In this document: positions 42,056 through 50,630 of the stretch, one piece after another
Layout: each line of letters starts with the position of its first letter
Position numbering within the stretch: position 1 is the first letter of the stretch
Assembly (NCBI RefSeq): GCF_003096355.1
Contig: NZ_QEKI01000007.1
Span: forward strand, 1-64,000
Direction: 5' to 3'
Length of the DNA: 64,000 nt
Source: Pontibacter virosus
Lineage (GTDB): Bacteria; Bacteroidota; Bacteroidia; Cytophagales; Hymenobacteraceae
The notes under the pieces: model-generated
What the model saw: only the letters and a program-made list of their open reading frames with translations
What the model was told of the DNA's origin: nothing
The model's database searches: none
Translations under genes and position numbers: made by a program

Positions 42056-43426
42056 TCAATCAACCGTCCGCTCAAAAGCGCCGATATCTGGCTTGGTGGA
42101 ACTGCGGTTTAAACCTTTGAGGTCCTTACCTATACCTGGCAAAGGCAGGGCGGCACCGCTGGCGGGGGAAAGGGTGTCGAGGCTGAAGTCCTGCTTGCGA
42201 ACGTCTTTGAACTTGGGATCGATGTTGAGCAGGTTGCCGTTGCTATTGAGTGTGTTTTTGTAAGCATCCGTGCGCAGTATGTTGTGCGCTACCTCAGTTG
42301 AAATGTTGCCTTCCAGCAGTACTTCGTTTATATAGTTGGAGCCGTCGCTGTGTACAATGCTGTTGCCCAGCCGTAGTCGTGTGGGCTGGTCTCGGATATC
42401 AGTGCCAGGTATAAAGTCAGCGATGACAAATGCGGGGGTTTCGCGCTGCAACTGATTCTGGTAATTGACAAGGGTCGAATACAGTACCTCATAATTCCCC
42501 CCACCCAAGCCGCCGAAGCTGTACTGCCCGCAGTTCTGGATCAAAGTGTTTACCACCTTTACATCCGAAGTGAAAGCCACGATGCCGTCCAGAAAAGCAT
42601 ACTGTATCGCACAGCCTTCCACCAAAGTACCTCCCTTGCCCGGGTTGCCGATCCGCAGACCGCGAATCGTGTTGCGGATATCGGCATAGCGGATGGTGTT
42701 GTTCTGACTGCCAGCCAGGATGCGTATACCTTCCCACTGTCCGGGCGCATTGACATAGGCAGGCTCACGTCGTATACCTGAGAACGTCACCCGTTCCTCT
42801 GGTGTGCCTTTAACCTGCAGCGTGCCGTTGATCAGCAGCACGGCTTTATTCGTGGCAAATATGCGTGCTCCTTTTTCAATAGTCAATGTGGTTCCTTCGC
42901 GCAGCAGTACGGTGTCGAGCAGCACATGCGGTTTACCTGCCGCCCAGGTCGTGTTGCCGATTACACCCTTTTGATGGAACACCGCATCTTGCCCATAAGC
43001 CACCAGCTTCACGTTCTGCTGGTTTCCGTTTGTCTGGAACACTATAGAGTCTGCCACCAGGAAAGGTTGGTTTTGGGCTGCCGGGTTGATGTTGACACGC
43101 ACCAGAATATAGAGGCTGTCCTGACCGCGCAACTCGAGGTTGTTTGCGATTGGAGTTTCCTGTCCGTTAATGATCAATTTGTAAGGGGAAACATTAGCTC
43201 CGCCTAAACTGATACTGCTGATGCGCACGGCATTCTTTTGTGGGTTGTATACCTTGAGTCGCCGTGTTACACTGCCCTGCGTTACAAAAACCGTATCAAA
43301 CAGCACCGTATCTGCCGAGAAGCGCAGCACCACGTCCGGGTCGTTGGTCACAACCTCATCTTTAGGCTCACAGCCCACCATCGAGAGTAGGAATAAAAGA
43401 GGCAGTATGGCGAGCAGGTATTTCAA
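42056..43426 (-). CDS. Lipoprotein with right-handed beta-helix
   Basis: 456 residues. Lipobox LLSMVGC (Cys19). About 30-150 are Ig-like strands (VLFDTVFVTQGSVTRRLKVYNPQKNAVRISSISL). About 160-400 is a parallel beta-helix (GTTLTIEKGARIFA, GTLQVKGTPEERVTFSG, IRYADIRNTIRGLRIGN, repeated NxI/V ladders). The end DIGAFE is the usual mark of the choice-of-anchor/beta-helix family. A surface lipoprotein that could bind polysaccharide. A dispersed repeat lies just upstream of the start, and the stop lies at the edge of the GAGTGA repeat. Confidence 0.8.
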   Translation of the reverse strand: MKYLLAILPLLFLLSMVGCEPKDEVVTNDPDVVLRFSADTVLFDTVFVTQGSVTRRLKVYNPQKNAVRISSISLGGANVSPYKLIINGQETPIANNLELRGQDSLYILVRVNINPAAQNQPFLVADSIVFQTNGNQQNVKLVAYGQDAVFHQKGVIGNTTWAAGKPHVLLDTVLLREGTTLTIEKGARIFATNKAVLLINGTLQVKGTPEERVTFSGIRREPAYVNAPGQWEGIRILAGSQNNTIRYADIRNTIRGLRIGNPGKGGTLVEGCAIQYAFLDGIVAFTSDVKVVNTLIQNCGQYSFGGLGGGNYEVLYSTLVNYQNQLQRETPAFVIADFIPGTDIRDQPTRLRLGNSIVHSDGSNYINEVLLEGNISTEVAHNILRTDAYKNTLNSNGNLLNIDPKFKDVRKQDFSLDTLSPASGAALPLPGIGKDLKGLNRSSTKPDIGAFERTVD

Positions 43427-43433
43427 GGGATAG

Positions 43434-43467
43434 TGAATTGCCGGATTGTTAAATTGTTGAATGGTTG
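43434..43467. repeat. Dispersed TTGTTAAATTG-type element, site 4
   Basis: GAATTGCCGGATTGTTAAA followed by TTGTTGAATGGTTG; nearly identical to site 5 at 50275-50311. Upstream of the beta-helix lipoprotein start. Confidence 0.5.
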
Positions 43468-43469
43468 CT

Positions 43470-43865
43470 CTATTTTTTAAACCTTAAAGATAAGAGACTA
43501 ATACCTGTTGCGAAGCACATGACAATAGTAATTGATGCTGTAAGAACATAGACTGTTTTATCATGCAGGTATAGTAGTCCGCAGAAAATAATGGTTAACG
43601 CAATGAGATAATAAAAAAGCCTACCCTGCTCTATTGAATTCTTCTTCTTTAGGTTTCTAAAGGCAAATATCTCCCTGCCCAAAAATACAATTTCAAACAA
43701 AGTAAAAGCAGCGTAAAAAATGAACACAGTTACTACAGTAGCATACAAGCCATATTCATAGATTCCAATAGGTATAGCAACTGCTACCAAGCAAAGTGTA
43801 ACTATGTTATCGACTTTACTGATACCTCTTAGCCCCTCCTTACTGTATAAAATTAAGCTTTTCAT
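43470..43865 (-). CDS. Four-pass membrane protein of unknown function
   Basis: 131 residues with four hydrophobic segments (about 22-40, 42-62, 84-101 and 107-127) and a basic loop (FRNLKKKNSIEQGR) in the middle. No domain recognised. AT-rich compared with its neighbours, which hints at later acquisition. It precedes the beta-helix lipoprotein gene on the minus strand only after the repeat, so linkage is uncertain. Confidence 0.55.
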   Translation of the reverse strand: MKSLILYSKEGLRGISKVDNIVTLCLVAVAIPIGIYEYGLYATVVTVFIFYAAFTLFEIVFLGREIFAFRNLKKKNSIEQGRLFYYLIALTIIFCGLLYLHDKTVYVLTASITIVMCFATGISLLSLRFKK

Positions 43866-44019
43866 ACCGTTTATACCTGAGAATTGTTCCCTATCATAGC
43901 ATGCAGTAAGAGCGTTAACTTCTAATCAATGTCTCCATTTATTTGGCAACCATTATTGTTCAGCGAAACTAAAGTTTAATGACCTTAGATTATAACCCTT
44001 AACAAGTTAAAATAAAAAA

Positions 44020-44056
44020 AGGAATGCAGCGCAGCTTTCGGCTGCACCACATTCCT
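44020..44056 (-). terminator. Terminator of prfA
   Basis: AGGAATG...CATTCCT outer stem and GCAGC/GCTGC inner stem; on the minus strand TTTTTTATTTTA follows. Confidence 0.85.
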
Positions 44057-44088
44057 AAATATACCTTAGTCAGAAGCAGGTTAGCTTA

Positions 44089-45162
44089 CTACGCTGTGGC
44101 ACCCTCTTTCAGGCGCTCAGCGTTCTCTGCTATACGCAGCTCCTCAACGAAGTCGTCGATGCCACCTTCCATTACGTTAGGCAGGTTGTAAACAGTGTAG
44201 CCTATACGGTGATCCGTTACACGTCCCTGTGGGTAGTTGTACGTACGGATCTTGTCAGAACGGTCGCCGCCGCCTACCATGCTCTTACGTTGGGCACCTT
44301 CGGCTTCCAGTTTCTTGGCAAGCTCCTGCTCATAAATACGCGAGCGGAGTACAGCCAGTGCTTTGTCAAAGTTCTTTAGCTGCGATTTCTGGTCCTGGCA
44401 CTGCGCTACAAGGCCGGTTGGTAAGTGTGTTAAACGCACAGCCGAGTAAGTTGTGTTTACCGACTGTCCACCCGGGCCTGAAGAACAGAAAAGGTCCTTG
44501 CGGATATCGTTCATATCAAGGTCAATGTCAAACTCCTCTACCTCCGGCAGTACTACCACCGAAGCCACTGATGTATGGATACGACCCTGCGTTTCGGTTG
44601 CAGGCACACGTTGCACGCGGTGTACACCCGATTCAAACTTGAGCTTGCCATACACGTCTTCACCCGACATGCCCACAATGATTTCTTTATAGCCGCCTGA
44701 TGTACCTTCTGTGGCATCGATCAGTTCAGTGCGCCAGCCCATCTTCTCAGCAAAGCGGGTATACATGCGGTATAGGTCACCGGCGAAGATAGAAGCCTCA
44801 TCGCCACCGGCACCGGCACGTATCTCCATGATGATGTCTTTGCTATCGTTCGGGTCTTTCGGGATAAGCAGCTCTTTCAGGGTATCCTCCATCGCCTCAC
44901 GCTGCGGCAGTAGCTCGTCCAGCTCTTCCTTGGCCATTTCACGGAAGTCCTCATCCTTTTCGGTCGCAATTACCTGCTTGGCATTGTCGATGTTGCTCAG
45001 GATGTTGAGGTACTTCTTATACTCTACTACTATTTTGTCAAGATCCTTATACTCTTTATTCAGCGATTTGAACTTCTTCATGTCGCTGGCCACATCAGGC
45101 TGGATAAGCAGTTGGCTTACCTCCTCAAACCGTTGATTAATGGCTTCTAATTTATCTAACAT
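44089..45162 (-). CDS. prfA: Peptide chain release factor 1
   Basis: 357 residues. It ends translation at UAA and UAG. RF1 signs: codon-reading tripeptide PAT (187-189) in [14 protein letters not shown] and the peptidyl-tRNA hydrolysis GGQ (231-233) in [10 protein letters not shown], with the RAGAGGDEA block near 115-123. No frameshift site is present, as expected for RF1. A TATCTTTG -7 element lies about 25 bases upstream of the start (45186-45193, minus strand). Single-gene unit with its own terminator. Confidence 0.97.
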   Translation of the reverse strand: MLDKLEAINQRFEEVSQLLIQPDVASDMKKFKSLNKEYKDLDKIVVEYKKYLNILSNIDNAKQVIATEKDEDFREMAKEELDELLPQREAMEDTLKELLIPKDPNDSKDIIMEIRAGAGGDEASIFAGDLYRMYTRFAEKMGWRTELIDATEGTSGGYKEIIVGMSGEDVYGKLKFESGVHRVQRVPATETQGRIHTSVASVVVLPEVEEFDIDLDMNDIRKDLFCSSGPGGQSVNTTYSAVRLTHLPTGLVAQCQDQKSQLKNFDKALAVLRSRIYEQELAKKLEAEGAQRKSMVGGGDRSDKIRTYNYPQGRVTDHRIGYTVYNLPNVMEGGIDDFVEELRIAENAERLKEGATA

Positions 45163-45280
45163 CGCTCTGTTATGGTTTTAAGCTGCAAAGATACTAAATT
45201 GGCGTTTAAGTAATAAAACATAAGTGCTGGTTGCAGCTGTTATATTACTTATTTATTCTACTACAAATTTGTATCGAAAG

Positions 45281-45973
45281 ATGTTCACTGCCCGTTCTTT
45301 GCTCGCTACTATAACCCTCTGCACAGCCTTTATAGTTTCAGGTTGCGATGTGAAAGTGAAACCGATTGAAGGAGGGAAGGAAATCGCCCAGGAACTGGAG
45401 CGCCACAAGATCAAGCGCCTTACCCGCCAGGATATCCTCGCCGCCACCCAGAAGTACGGTGATTCTATTGTAGTGGTGGCTGAGCGCCTGCATACCCAGC
45501 GCCTGACCGAGCACCTGAACCAGGGAGGTATAGCAGCCGCCATACCTTACTGCCAGCCTGAAAACTACGAAGAGACAGAGACATTGCAAGACAAGTTCGG
45601 CGCCATCTCGCGCCGCTTCAGCGAGCGCCCACGCAACCCGCAAAACCTGGCCAAGGGCGGCACAGTTAAGACGCTGGCCAGGTATAGCAGCAGCCAGGAG
45701 CAAGGAATAACAGTTGAGGAGCTGGGCCAAGACCAGATCCGCTATACCTCGCCCATCTACCTGCGCGACGAGAGCTGCCTCAGCTGCCACGGCACAGTGG
45801 GTCAGGAGTTGAGCGAATCCGATTATCTCCTGATCAAAGAAAAGTACCCGCAGGACCAGGCCACTGGCTACAAAAAAGGCGATTTAATGGGAACCTGGGA
45901 GCTCACCTTCGACAAGATGGACCTGGTAGCCTTCCTCAACGACCAACCCAAGAAAAGCCGCCGTCCGCGCTAA
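45281..45973 (+). CDS. DUF3365 (Tll0287-like) c-type heme lipoprotein
   Basis: 230 residues from ATG 45281; the frame opens at 45224 but the lipoprotein signal (LCTAFIVSGC, Cys22) fits the later start. The mature part has DUF3365 features: a long N-terminal helix pair, IPYCQPENY (Cys91), FSERPRNPQN, YTSPIYLRDESCLSCHG with one CxxCH heme site (Cys166, Cys169, His170), and GDLMGTWELTF at the end. A periplasmic or surface redox or sensor protein. Confidence 0.82.
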   Translation: MFTARSLLATITLCTAFIVSGCDVKVKPIEGGKEIAQELERHKIKRLTRQDILAATQKYGDSIVVVAERLHTQRLTEHLNQGGIAAAIPYCQPENYEETETLQDKFGAISRRFSERPRNPQNLAKGGTVKTLARYSSSQEQGITVEELGQDQIRYTSPIYLRDESCLSCHGTVGQELSESDYLLIKEKYPQDQATGYKKGDLMGTWELTFDKMDLVAFLNDQPKKSRRPR

Positions 45974-46055
45974 ACATTCCGCTGACAGGCCTGTTTATGG
46001 GCCATACAACCGGTTTAAGGTGATATATGTCACTGCATTTTACGCCCAAAACCTT

Positions 46056-46063
46056 TACCTTTG
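46056..46063 (+). promoter_or_regulatory. Probable -7 element of the thioredoxin-like operon
   Basis: TACCTTTG fits TAnnTTTG; the -33 partner is weak (ACTG at the right distance). It leaves a leader of about 50 bases to the ATG at 46120. Confidence 0.5.
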
Positions 46064-46119
46064 TACCTGGTAGATGAGGTATACCTGATCTGATGTTTAA
46101 TCTTATAAAAAAGAATAAC

Positions 46120-46440
46120 ATGGCTGTAATAGTAGCAACTGATAACGATTTCGATAATGTACTTAACTCAAACCAAAACGTGGTAGTGAAATACTACGCT
46201 GACTGGTGCGGCAGCTGCCGTTTGTTTGCGCCTAAGTTCAAGCGCATGTCTGGTGAAGAAGATTTTGCCAACGTGGCTTTCGTAGACGTGAACGCCGAGA
46301 CAAGCCCGGAGGCCCGCAAAGCAGCTGGCGTAACAAACCTGCCTTTCTTTGCTGTTTTTAAAAATGGCAAACTGGTAGATACCGTAGCCGCCAGTAAGGA
46401 GGAAGCCGTACGTGATCTGATCAATAAACTGACTGTTTAA
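46120..46440 (+). CDS. Thioredoxin-like protein
   Basis: 106 residues from ATG 46120 (MAVIVATDNDF). Thioredoxin fold with active site DWCGSC (Cys30, Cys33; GS instead of the usual GP) and the cis-Pro loop NLPFFAVF. Soluble, reduces disulfides or acts in a specific redox pair. It is three bases from the DUF6952-like gene, which accompanies it in related bacteria. Confidence 0.88.
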   Translation: MAVIVATDNDFDNVLNSNQNVVVKYYADWCGSCRLFAPKFKRMSGEEDFANVAFVDVNAETSPEARKAAGVTNLPFFAVFKNGKLVDTVAASKEEAVRDLINKLTV

Positions 46441-46443
46441 GAA

Positions 46444-46686
46444 ATGAAGATACCTGTTATTAAAAAGCTAGTAGAAAACGAGTCGCTGGAGAACCTGACA
46501 GCCGCTGAAGAAGCCCTGATGGAAGAGCAGCCGCTCGGTATTGAGGTGGAAGGCGACGACGAAGGCGAACAGCTGACGCACGTGATAGCCGCCGCCTGGA
46601 TCCTGAACTATATGAACGACAATGGCGTGGACTTTAAGACTGCGCTGCGTGAATACACCAAGAAGGTGCGTGTGTCTATCAGCTAG
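46444..46686 (+). CDS. Small conserved protein coupled to the thioredoxin-like gene
   Basis: 80 residues, acidic (EVEGDDEGEQLTH in the middle), helical. It resembles the DUF6952 family of Bacteroidota; the pairing with a thioredoxin-like gene supports this. Function unknown. Three bases after the thioredoxin-like stop, so translation is coupled; the shared terminator follows. Confidence 0.7.
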   Translation: MKIPVIKKLVENESLENLTAAEEALMEEQPLGIEVEGDDEGEQLTHVIAAAWILNYMNDNGVDFKTALREYTKKVRVSIS

Positions 46687-46707
46687 TACCTATTCTGAAA
46701 ATCATAT

Positions 46708-46753
46708 AAAGCAGCCGGCCTCGAAGCGTAATGTTTCGGGGCCGGCTGCTTTT
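46708..46753 (+). terminator. Terminator of the thioredoxin-like operon
   Basis: AAAGCAGCCGGCC / GGCCGGCTGCTTT, 13-base stem with a 19-base top; TTTTAT follows. It may also serve the convergent TetR gene. Confidence 0.9.
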
Positions 46754-46769
46754 ATAATGTAGCTTTTGC

Positions 46770-47378
46770 TTAGGTTTTATTTTTGGCGAAATACTCTTCT
46801 GCCAGCTTTCCGCCCATATCGGTACAAATGCCGCGCACATAGTACAGGTAGATGCTGCGGAACACTTCTGACAGATCGTACTTTGCAGGCGGAAAAGCTA
46901 CCGGGTTGATCATCATAAAGAATTGCTCCAGGATGATTTTAGTAACTAGTTGCAGGTTGATGTCTTTGCGGAAATAACCCTGCAGTATGCCCCTGTTCAG
47001 GATCTCAGCGTTTACATGCTGGTTGTTGTCGACCAGATTCTGCATGCTTATTTGCCAGGCCTCCGGATACTTTTGCAAATCACCGATGTAAACCGGGTTT
47101 ATTTGCTTGATCGTTCTGGTACCATCCTGCAGGAGCAGCATGATTTCCTCCACAGGGTTAGATGCTTTTAAGAGCAAGTCCGCCTGCCTCTTGTTCTCTA
47201 CCTCTATATCATACAGAATTACCTGTTTCACCATATTCTCGCGGTCCGAGAAAAGCTCATGGAAAGTTGACTGTCGTATGTCGAGCTTTCTGATCAGATC
47301 CGCATCCGAATTCGCATCTATACCTTCCCGCTTGAAAATCTGCAGGAGCTCACCTAATATGGTTTCTAGAAAAGTCAT
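46770..47378 (-). CDS. TetR/AcrR-type transcriptional regulator
   Basis: 202 residues from ATG 47378 (MTFLETILGELLQIFKREG); a longer frame from 47429 adds 17 residues that do not fit. N-terminal HTH about 1-50 (IDANSDADLIRKLDIRQSTFHELFSDRENMVKQVI, the TetR recognition helix pattern), then an all-helical ligand domain. The target is unknown; it is not next to a transporter or enzyme, and the carotenoid cluster lies 165 bases away in the same direction. Confidence 0.75.
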   Translation of the reverse strand: MTFLETILGELLQIFKREGIDANSDADLIRKLDIRQSTFHELFSDRENMVKQVILYDIEVENKRQADLLLKASNPVEEIMLLLQDGTRTIKQINPVYIGDLQKYPEAWQISMQNLVDNNQHVNAEILNRGILQGYFRKDINLQLVTKIILEQFFMMINPVAFPPAKYDLSEVFRSIYLYYVRGICTDMGGKLAEEYFAKNKT

Positions 47379-47542
47379 TGAATGAAGTAGGTCATCAAGC
47401 CCCTCAACAGGACAGGTATCTATACGCAACAGTGGACTTGATGTGTATTATAAATTTGCTTTTGTTGTTTCGTTAAAAACATGCAAATGTAACACAATAA
47501 GTTGCACCCCGCAAACTGCTCAACAGGTGGAATAAGTCTGAT

Positions 47543-48226
47543 TTACAGTAGAGTCCAGATACTTATGAAGAAAACTGCCTGCACCAGGTATACGTAAGGT
47601 GCCAGGCGGTTCTGTTTATAGATGGGGGCTTTTTGGAAGTATACCTGAAACAGAAAAGCCAGCCCCAGCCAACCCAGGTAATTGGACCACGGAATGCGAC
47701 CGCCTTTCCAATCCCAAAAGTCGAAAGCCACCGCTACCGGCTCCAGAAAAAAATCGAGTCCGACCATCAGCAGGGCCGCCACCACGGCTCTCACAAGCCA
47801 GTGCATGTCAATCATGTTCACCAAATGCCCTGTTGTGTAAACGAGCAGCAGCCAGTTAAGTCCGATCAGCAGCGGCACGTCCAGAAACTTCATTCCCAAT
47901 GATTCTCCATAGGTATAGTCTCCAAACAGCAAACCGGTGTGCACCCCAACCACTTCCGCAAAAAAGCCGGCAGCCACAACCACTATCGCAAAAAGCAGAA
48001 AAGCTGTGTTCCAGCGTTTGTGAAAAGAAAAGAGCAGAACGTTCGTGAGGATCAGGTTCATGGGCGTAAGCCGCTGAAACTTTTCGGGTTCGCCACTAAA
48101 CAAGAGTCCCCAAAAGCCCACGGCATGAAAAATGGCCAGCACTCCCAGCGCCGCAGCAAAAGCATAGGGCTTGAGGCGCTGCTGCAAAGGTATAGCCGGT
48201 TGGTATGGATGTGTGGTCTCAGGCAT
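47543..48226 (-). CDS. Carotenoid biosynthesis protein, CruF-like
   Basis: 227 residues, about seven membrane segments. Family PF04240 signs: EVVGVHTGLLFGDYTYG with Glu and His, PLLIGLNWLLLVY, GLDFFLEPVAVAFDFWDW. Members hydrate the 1',2' double bond of carotenoid ends. It overlaps the desaturase gene by eight bases, so both are translated together; with the SRPBCC gene they form a cluster for hydroxylated carotenoids (inference). Confidence 0.85.
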   Translation of the reverse strand: MPETTHPYQPAIPLQQRLKPYAFAAALGVLAIFHAVGFWGLLFSGEPEKFQRLTPMNLILTNVLLFSFHKRWNTAFLLFAIVVVAAGFFAEVVGVHTGLLFGDYTYGESLGMKFLDVPLLIGLNWLLLVYTTGHLVNMIDMHWLVRAVVAALLMVGLDFFLEPVAVAFDFWDWKGGRIPWSNYLGWLGLAFLFQVYFQKAPIYKQNRLAPYVYLVQAVFFISIWTLL

Positions 48227-49715
48227 GCTGTTTCGCTTGGTTAACTGATGTTACGACGGGCACCAGGTTGCCCACTATACGGGCAGAAAGCAGGCAGAGT
48301 GGTATACCCCCGCCAGGGTGTACGCTGCCGCCGCAAAAGTAGAGTCCTTTTAATTTAGAGCTAAAATTGGGGTGCCGCAGAAAGGCCGCCATGCGGTTGT
48401 TGGAGCTGCTGCCATACAGCGCCCCGGCGTAAGAAGACGTTTGCTGCTCGATCAGCAGTGGGTCCAGCACCTGCTCACAGACAATCGCTTCGCGGAGGTT
48501 AGTCTGAAGCATGCGGCTTAGCTTATCCGTCACAGCCTGGCGGGTAGTCTCAACGAGCTGCTCCCAGTCCTGTCCCTGGTGATGCGGCACGTTCACCATT
48601 ACAAACCAGTTCTCACAACCTGCAGGCGCATCGCTCTTCTCCATTTTAGAGGTGATGTTCACATACACGGTTGGGTCGGGGCTGATGGACTTGCGCTGGA
48701 AGATGTGCTCGAACTCCTGCTTGTAGTCCTGGCTGAAAAAGATGTTGTGCAGGTGCAGCTCCGGAAACGCACGGGCTATACCCCAGTAGTAGATCAGCGC
48801 GGAACTGGAGCGCGGCTGCTGCAATGTCTGCTCCGGAGCAGGTTGGTCAGGTAGAAGTCGTCGATAGGTAGGCACCACGTCCATGTTGCTCACCACTACT
48901 TTGGCGCTATACCTACCCGAGCTGGTTTCTATACCTGTCGCCTTGCCATTTTGTATGACAATGCGCTCCACCCGCTCGTTATACCTGAAGGCCACGCCAA
49001 GTTCCTCTGCCAGTTTCACCAGACTGGCCGCAATACTGTAAATGCCTCCTTTCGGGTAAAAAGCGCCTGTGTTGTGCTCCAGGTGCGGAATCAGGTTGAG
49101 TGTGCCCGGGGCCTGGTAAGGGTCGGAGCCATTGTAAGTGGCAAAGCGGTCGAGCAGCTGCACAAACCGCGGATCATCGAACAGCCTGGTGTTGGCATCG
49201 TGCATGGTTGTTGTCAGCCCCAAATCCGACAGGCACCCCAACGCTTTGAGCACATCTGCGCTCAAATATGTATCGAGCCGGTGCAGGGACTTGTGCAGAA
49301 AGGTATCTGCTGTGCCCTTGTAAAGCCGGGCGCTTTTGGCCAACACGTCCCGCACATCCTGCGCCTTCACGCCCAGTTGCTGCTCTGCTTCAACGGCGAA
49401 AGCCTCCGCATCGGCATACGCTTTCAGGCGACTGCCATCGGGCCAGAAGTAGTGCGTAATCGGGTCGAGGCGGGTATAGGTGAAATAGTCGGAAGGGTTG
49501 CGGCCAGCCAGCGTGAAGAGCTCGTCGACGAGGTGCGGAAGCGTGAACAGCGAAGGACCGGCATCAAAGCGATAACCCTGCAGGTCGAACTGGTGCATCT
49601 TGCCTCCGAACGAAGCATTAGCCTCAAACACGGTCACGTCATAGCCTTTCACCGCCAGCCTGATGGCCGTGGCTATACCTCCTATACCTGATCCGATAAT
49701 GGCCGCTTTCGTCAT
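48219..49715 (-). CDS. CrtI/CrtD-type carotenoid desaturase
   Basis: 498 residues. FAD-binding N-terminus AAIIGSGIGGIATAIRLAVKGYDVTVFEA, then FGGKMHQ and YRFDAGPSLFTLP, as in phytoene desaturases and CrtD. The C-terminal block GLYFCGGSVHPGGGIPLCLLSARIVGN is also typical. Desaturates a C40 carotenoid in the inner membrane. Beside a CruF-like hydratase, CrtD (3,4-desaturation of 1-hydroxycarotenoids) is the better guess than phytoene desaturase itself; this is inference from context. Overlaps the next gene by eight bases. Confidence 0.85.
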   Translation of the reverse strand: MTKAAIIGSGIGGIATAIRLAVKGYDVTVFEANASFGGKMHQFDLQGYRFDAGPSLFTLPHLVDELFTLAGRNPSDYFTYTRLDPITHYFWPDGSRLKAYADAEAFAVEAEQQLGVKAQDVRDVLAKSARLYKGTADTFLHKSLHRLDTYLSADVLKALGCLSDLGLTTTMHDANTRLFDDPRFVQLLDRFATYNGSDPYQAPGTLNLIPHLEHNTGAFYPKGGIYSIAASLVKLAEELGVAFRYNERVERIVIQNGKATGIETSSGRYSAKVVVSNMDVVPTYRRLLPDQPAPEQTLQQPRSSSALIYYWGIARAFPELHLHNIFFSQDYKQEFEHIFQRKSISPDPTVYVNITSKMEKSDAPAGCENWFVMVNVPHHQGQDWEQLVETTRQAVTDKLSRMLQTNLREAIVCEQVLDPLLIEQQTSSYAGALYGSSSNNRMAAFLRHPNFSSKLKGLYFCGGSVHPGGGIPLCLLSARIVGNLVPVVTSVNQAKQHA

Positions 49716-49832
49716 ACCCGAATTTAAGCAGATTATTGCTCTCCTGCACTTAACTGATTGCCTACGGCAAAGGTTTTGATAAATGCTGGTATACCTGTAA
49801 GTAACAGCAGCCTTCTATGGCTATACATAAAG

Positions 49833-50273
49833 TCACTTCTGCTGAAAAACCTCTCTATAAATTGGCTTCCGCATCCCGAAAGCCACCAGCATCAGTGGGT
49901 ATAGCATGGCATCCAATGCTTTATACCCGGTGCTGTAGTCGATGATATCGTGGATGATGGCGCCGCTGCCGTGCTGCGTGACCAGATGCTTGTGTCGCCA
50001 TTTGCGTAGGGGCGGGGGTACTTCCTGTCCTTCGTCTACAAACCAGGCCGTCGTATTCGTTATTTCACGTTCTGTGATCAGGCTGGTCCAGCGGAAAGAT
50101 TTTATACCTGTCTGCAACTCTACCTCCACCACATCACCCGGCGCGCTGCCATCAAACCGCAACAGTTTCAGTCGAGGGTAGGGCGGTGCCAGTTTCCTGA
50201 ATAGCTGCTCATCAAAAGCATAAAACACGCTTAGATAATCCTGCTGAACTGCTGTTTGAAGGTGTAGGCGCAT
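49833..50273 (-). CDS. SRPBCC-fold ligand-binding protein
   Basis: 146 residues. Helix-grip pattern: short N-terminal strand with HLQTAVQQDYLSVFYAFDEQLF, LRFDGSAPGDVVEVEL, FRWTSLITEREI, WFVDEG, and a C-terminal helix YPLMLVAFGMRKPIYREVF. Similar proteins accompany carotenoid genes in Bacteroidota and may bind or carry hydrophobic molecules. First gene of the minus-strand carotenoid run, 117 bases before the desaturase gene. Confidence 0.75.
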   Translation of the reverse strand: MRLHLQTAVQQDYLSVFYAFDEQLFRKLAPPYPRLKLLRFDGSAPGDVVEVELQTGIKSFRWTSLITEREITNTTAWFVDEGQEVPPPLRKWRHKHLVTQHGSGAIIHDIIDYSTGYKALDAMLYPLMLVAFGMRKPIYREVFQQK

Positions 50274-50551
50274 TAATTTGTTGAATTGTCGGATTGTTAA
50301 ATTGTTGATTAGCAGCTATACCTGTCTTTCCCTAGTTGAACCAAGTTACAGTAGTATTCAGGTATAGACAGTACAACTTGGCTAGGCGAAACTAGTAAAG
50401 TCTAGTTAAGGTATAGCCTTTTCTTCTATACCTGTAGGTCGGACTATACCTTAGAGCGTCGCCTACTCTTTATACCTAAGCACTATGTCTATTAACCAAA
50501 CAATCGCTATTAAGTTATACCTAAGATCGTGCTTTAACCAAAATAGAAAAA
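50274..50551. repeat. Gap with site 5 of the dispersed repeat and many TATACCT words
   Basis: No gene seen. 50275-50311 is site 5 of the TTGTTAAATTG-type element. From 50311 to 50520 there are at least seven TATACCT/AGGTATA words in about 210 bases, the densest patch in the window, with loosely symmetric CTAGTT/AACTAG words between them. Confidence 0.5.
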
Positions 50552-50576
50552 GCCGCAACATGCATCATGCTGCGGC
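50552..50576 (-). terminator. Terminator of the SNF2 helicase gene
   Basis: GCCGCA...TGCGGC stem extended by imperfect CATG pairs; on the minus strand TTTTTCTATTTT follows. Confidence 0.8.
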
Positions 50577-50603
50577 CTTGGTATAATCATTCGCTATCGA
50601 GCC

Positions 50604-50628
50604 AGCAATTTAACTATCAACAATTCCA
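50604..50628. repeat. Dispersed TTGTTAAATTG-type element, site 6
   Basis: GCAATTTAACTATCAACAATTC, two bases before the end of the SNF2 gene. Confidence 0.35.
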
Positions 50629-50630
50629 CC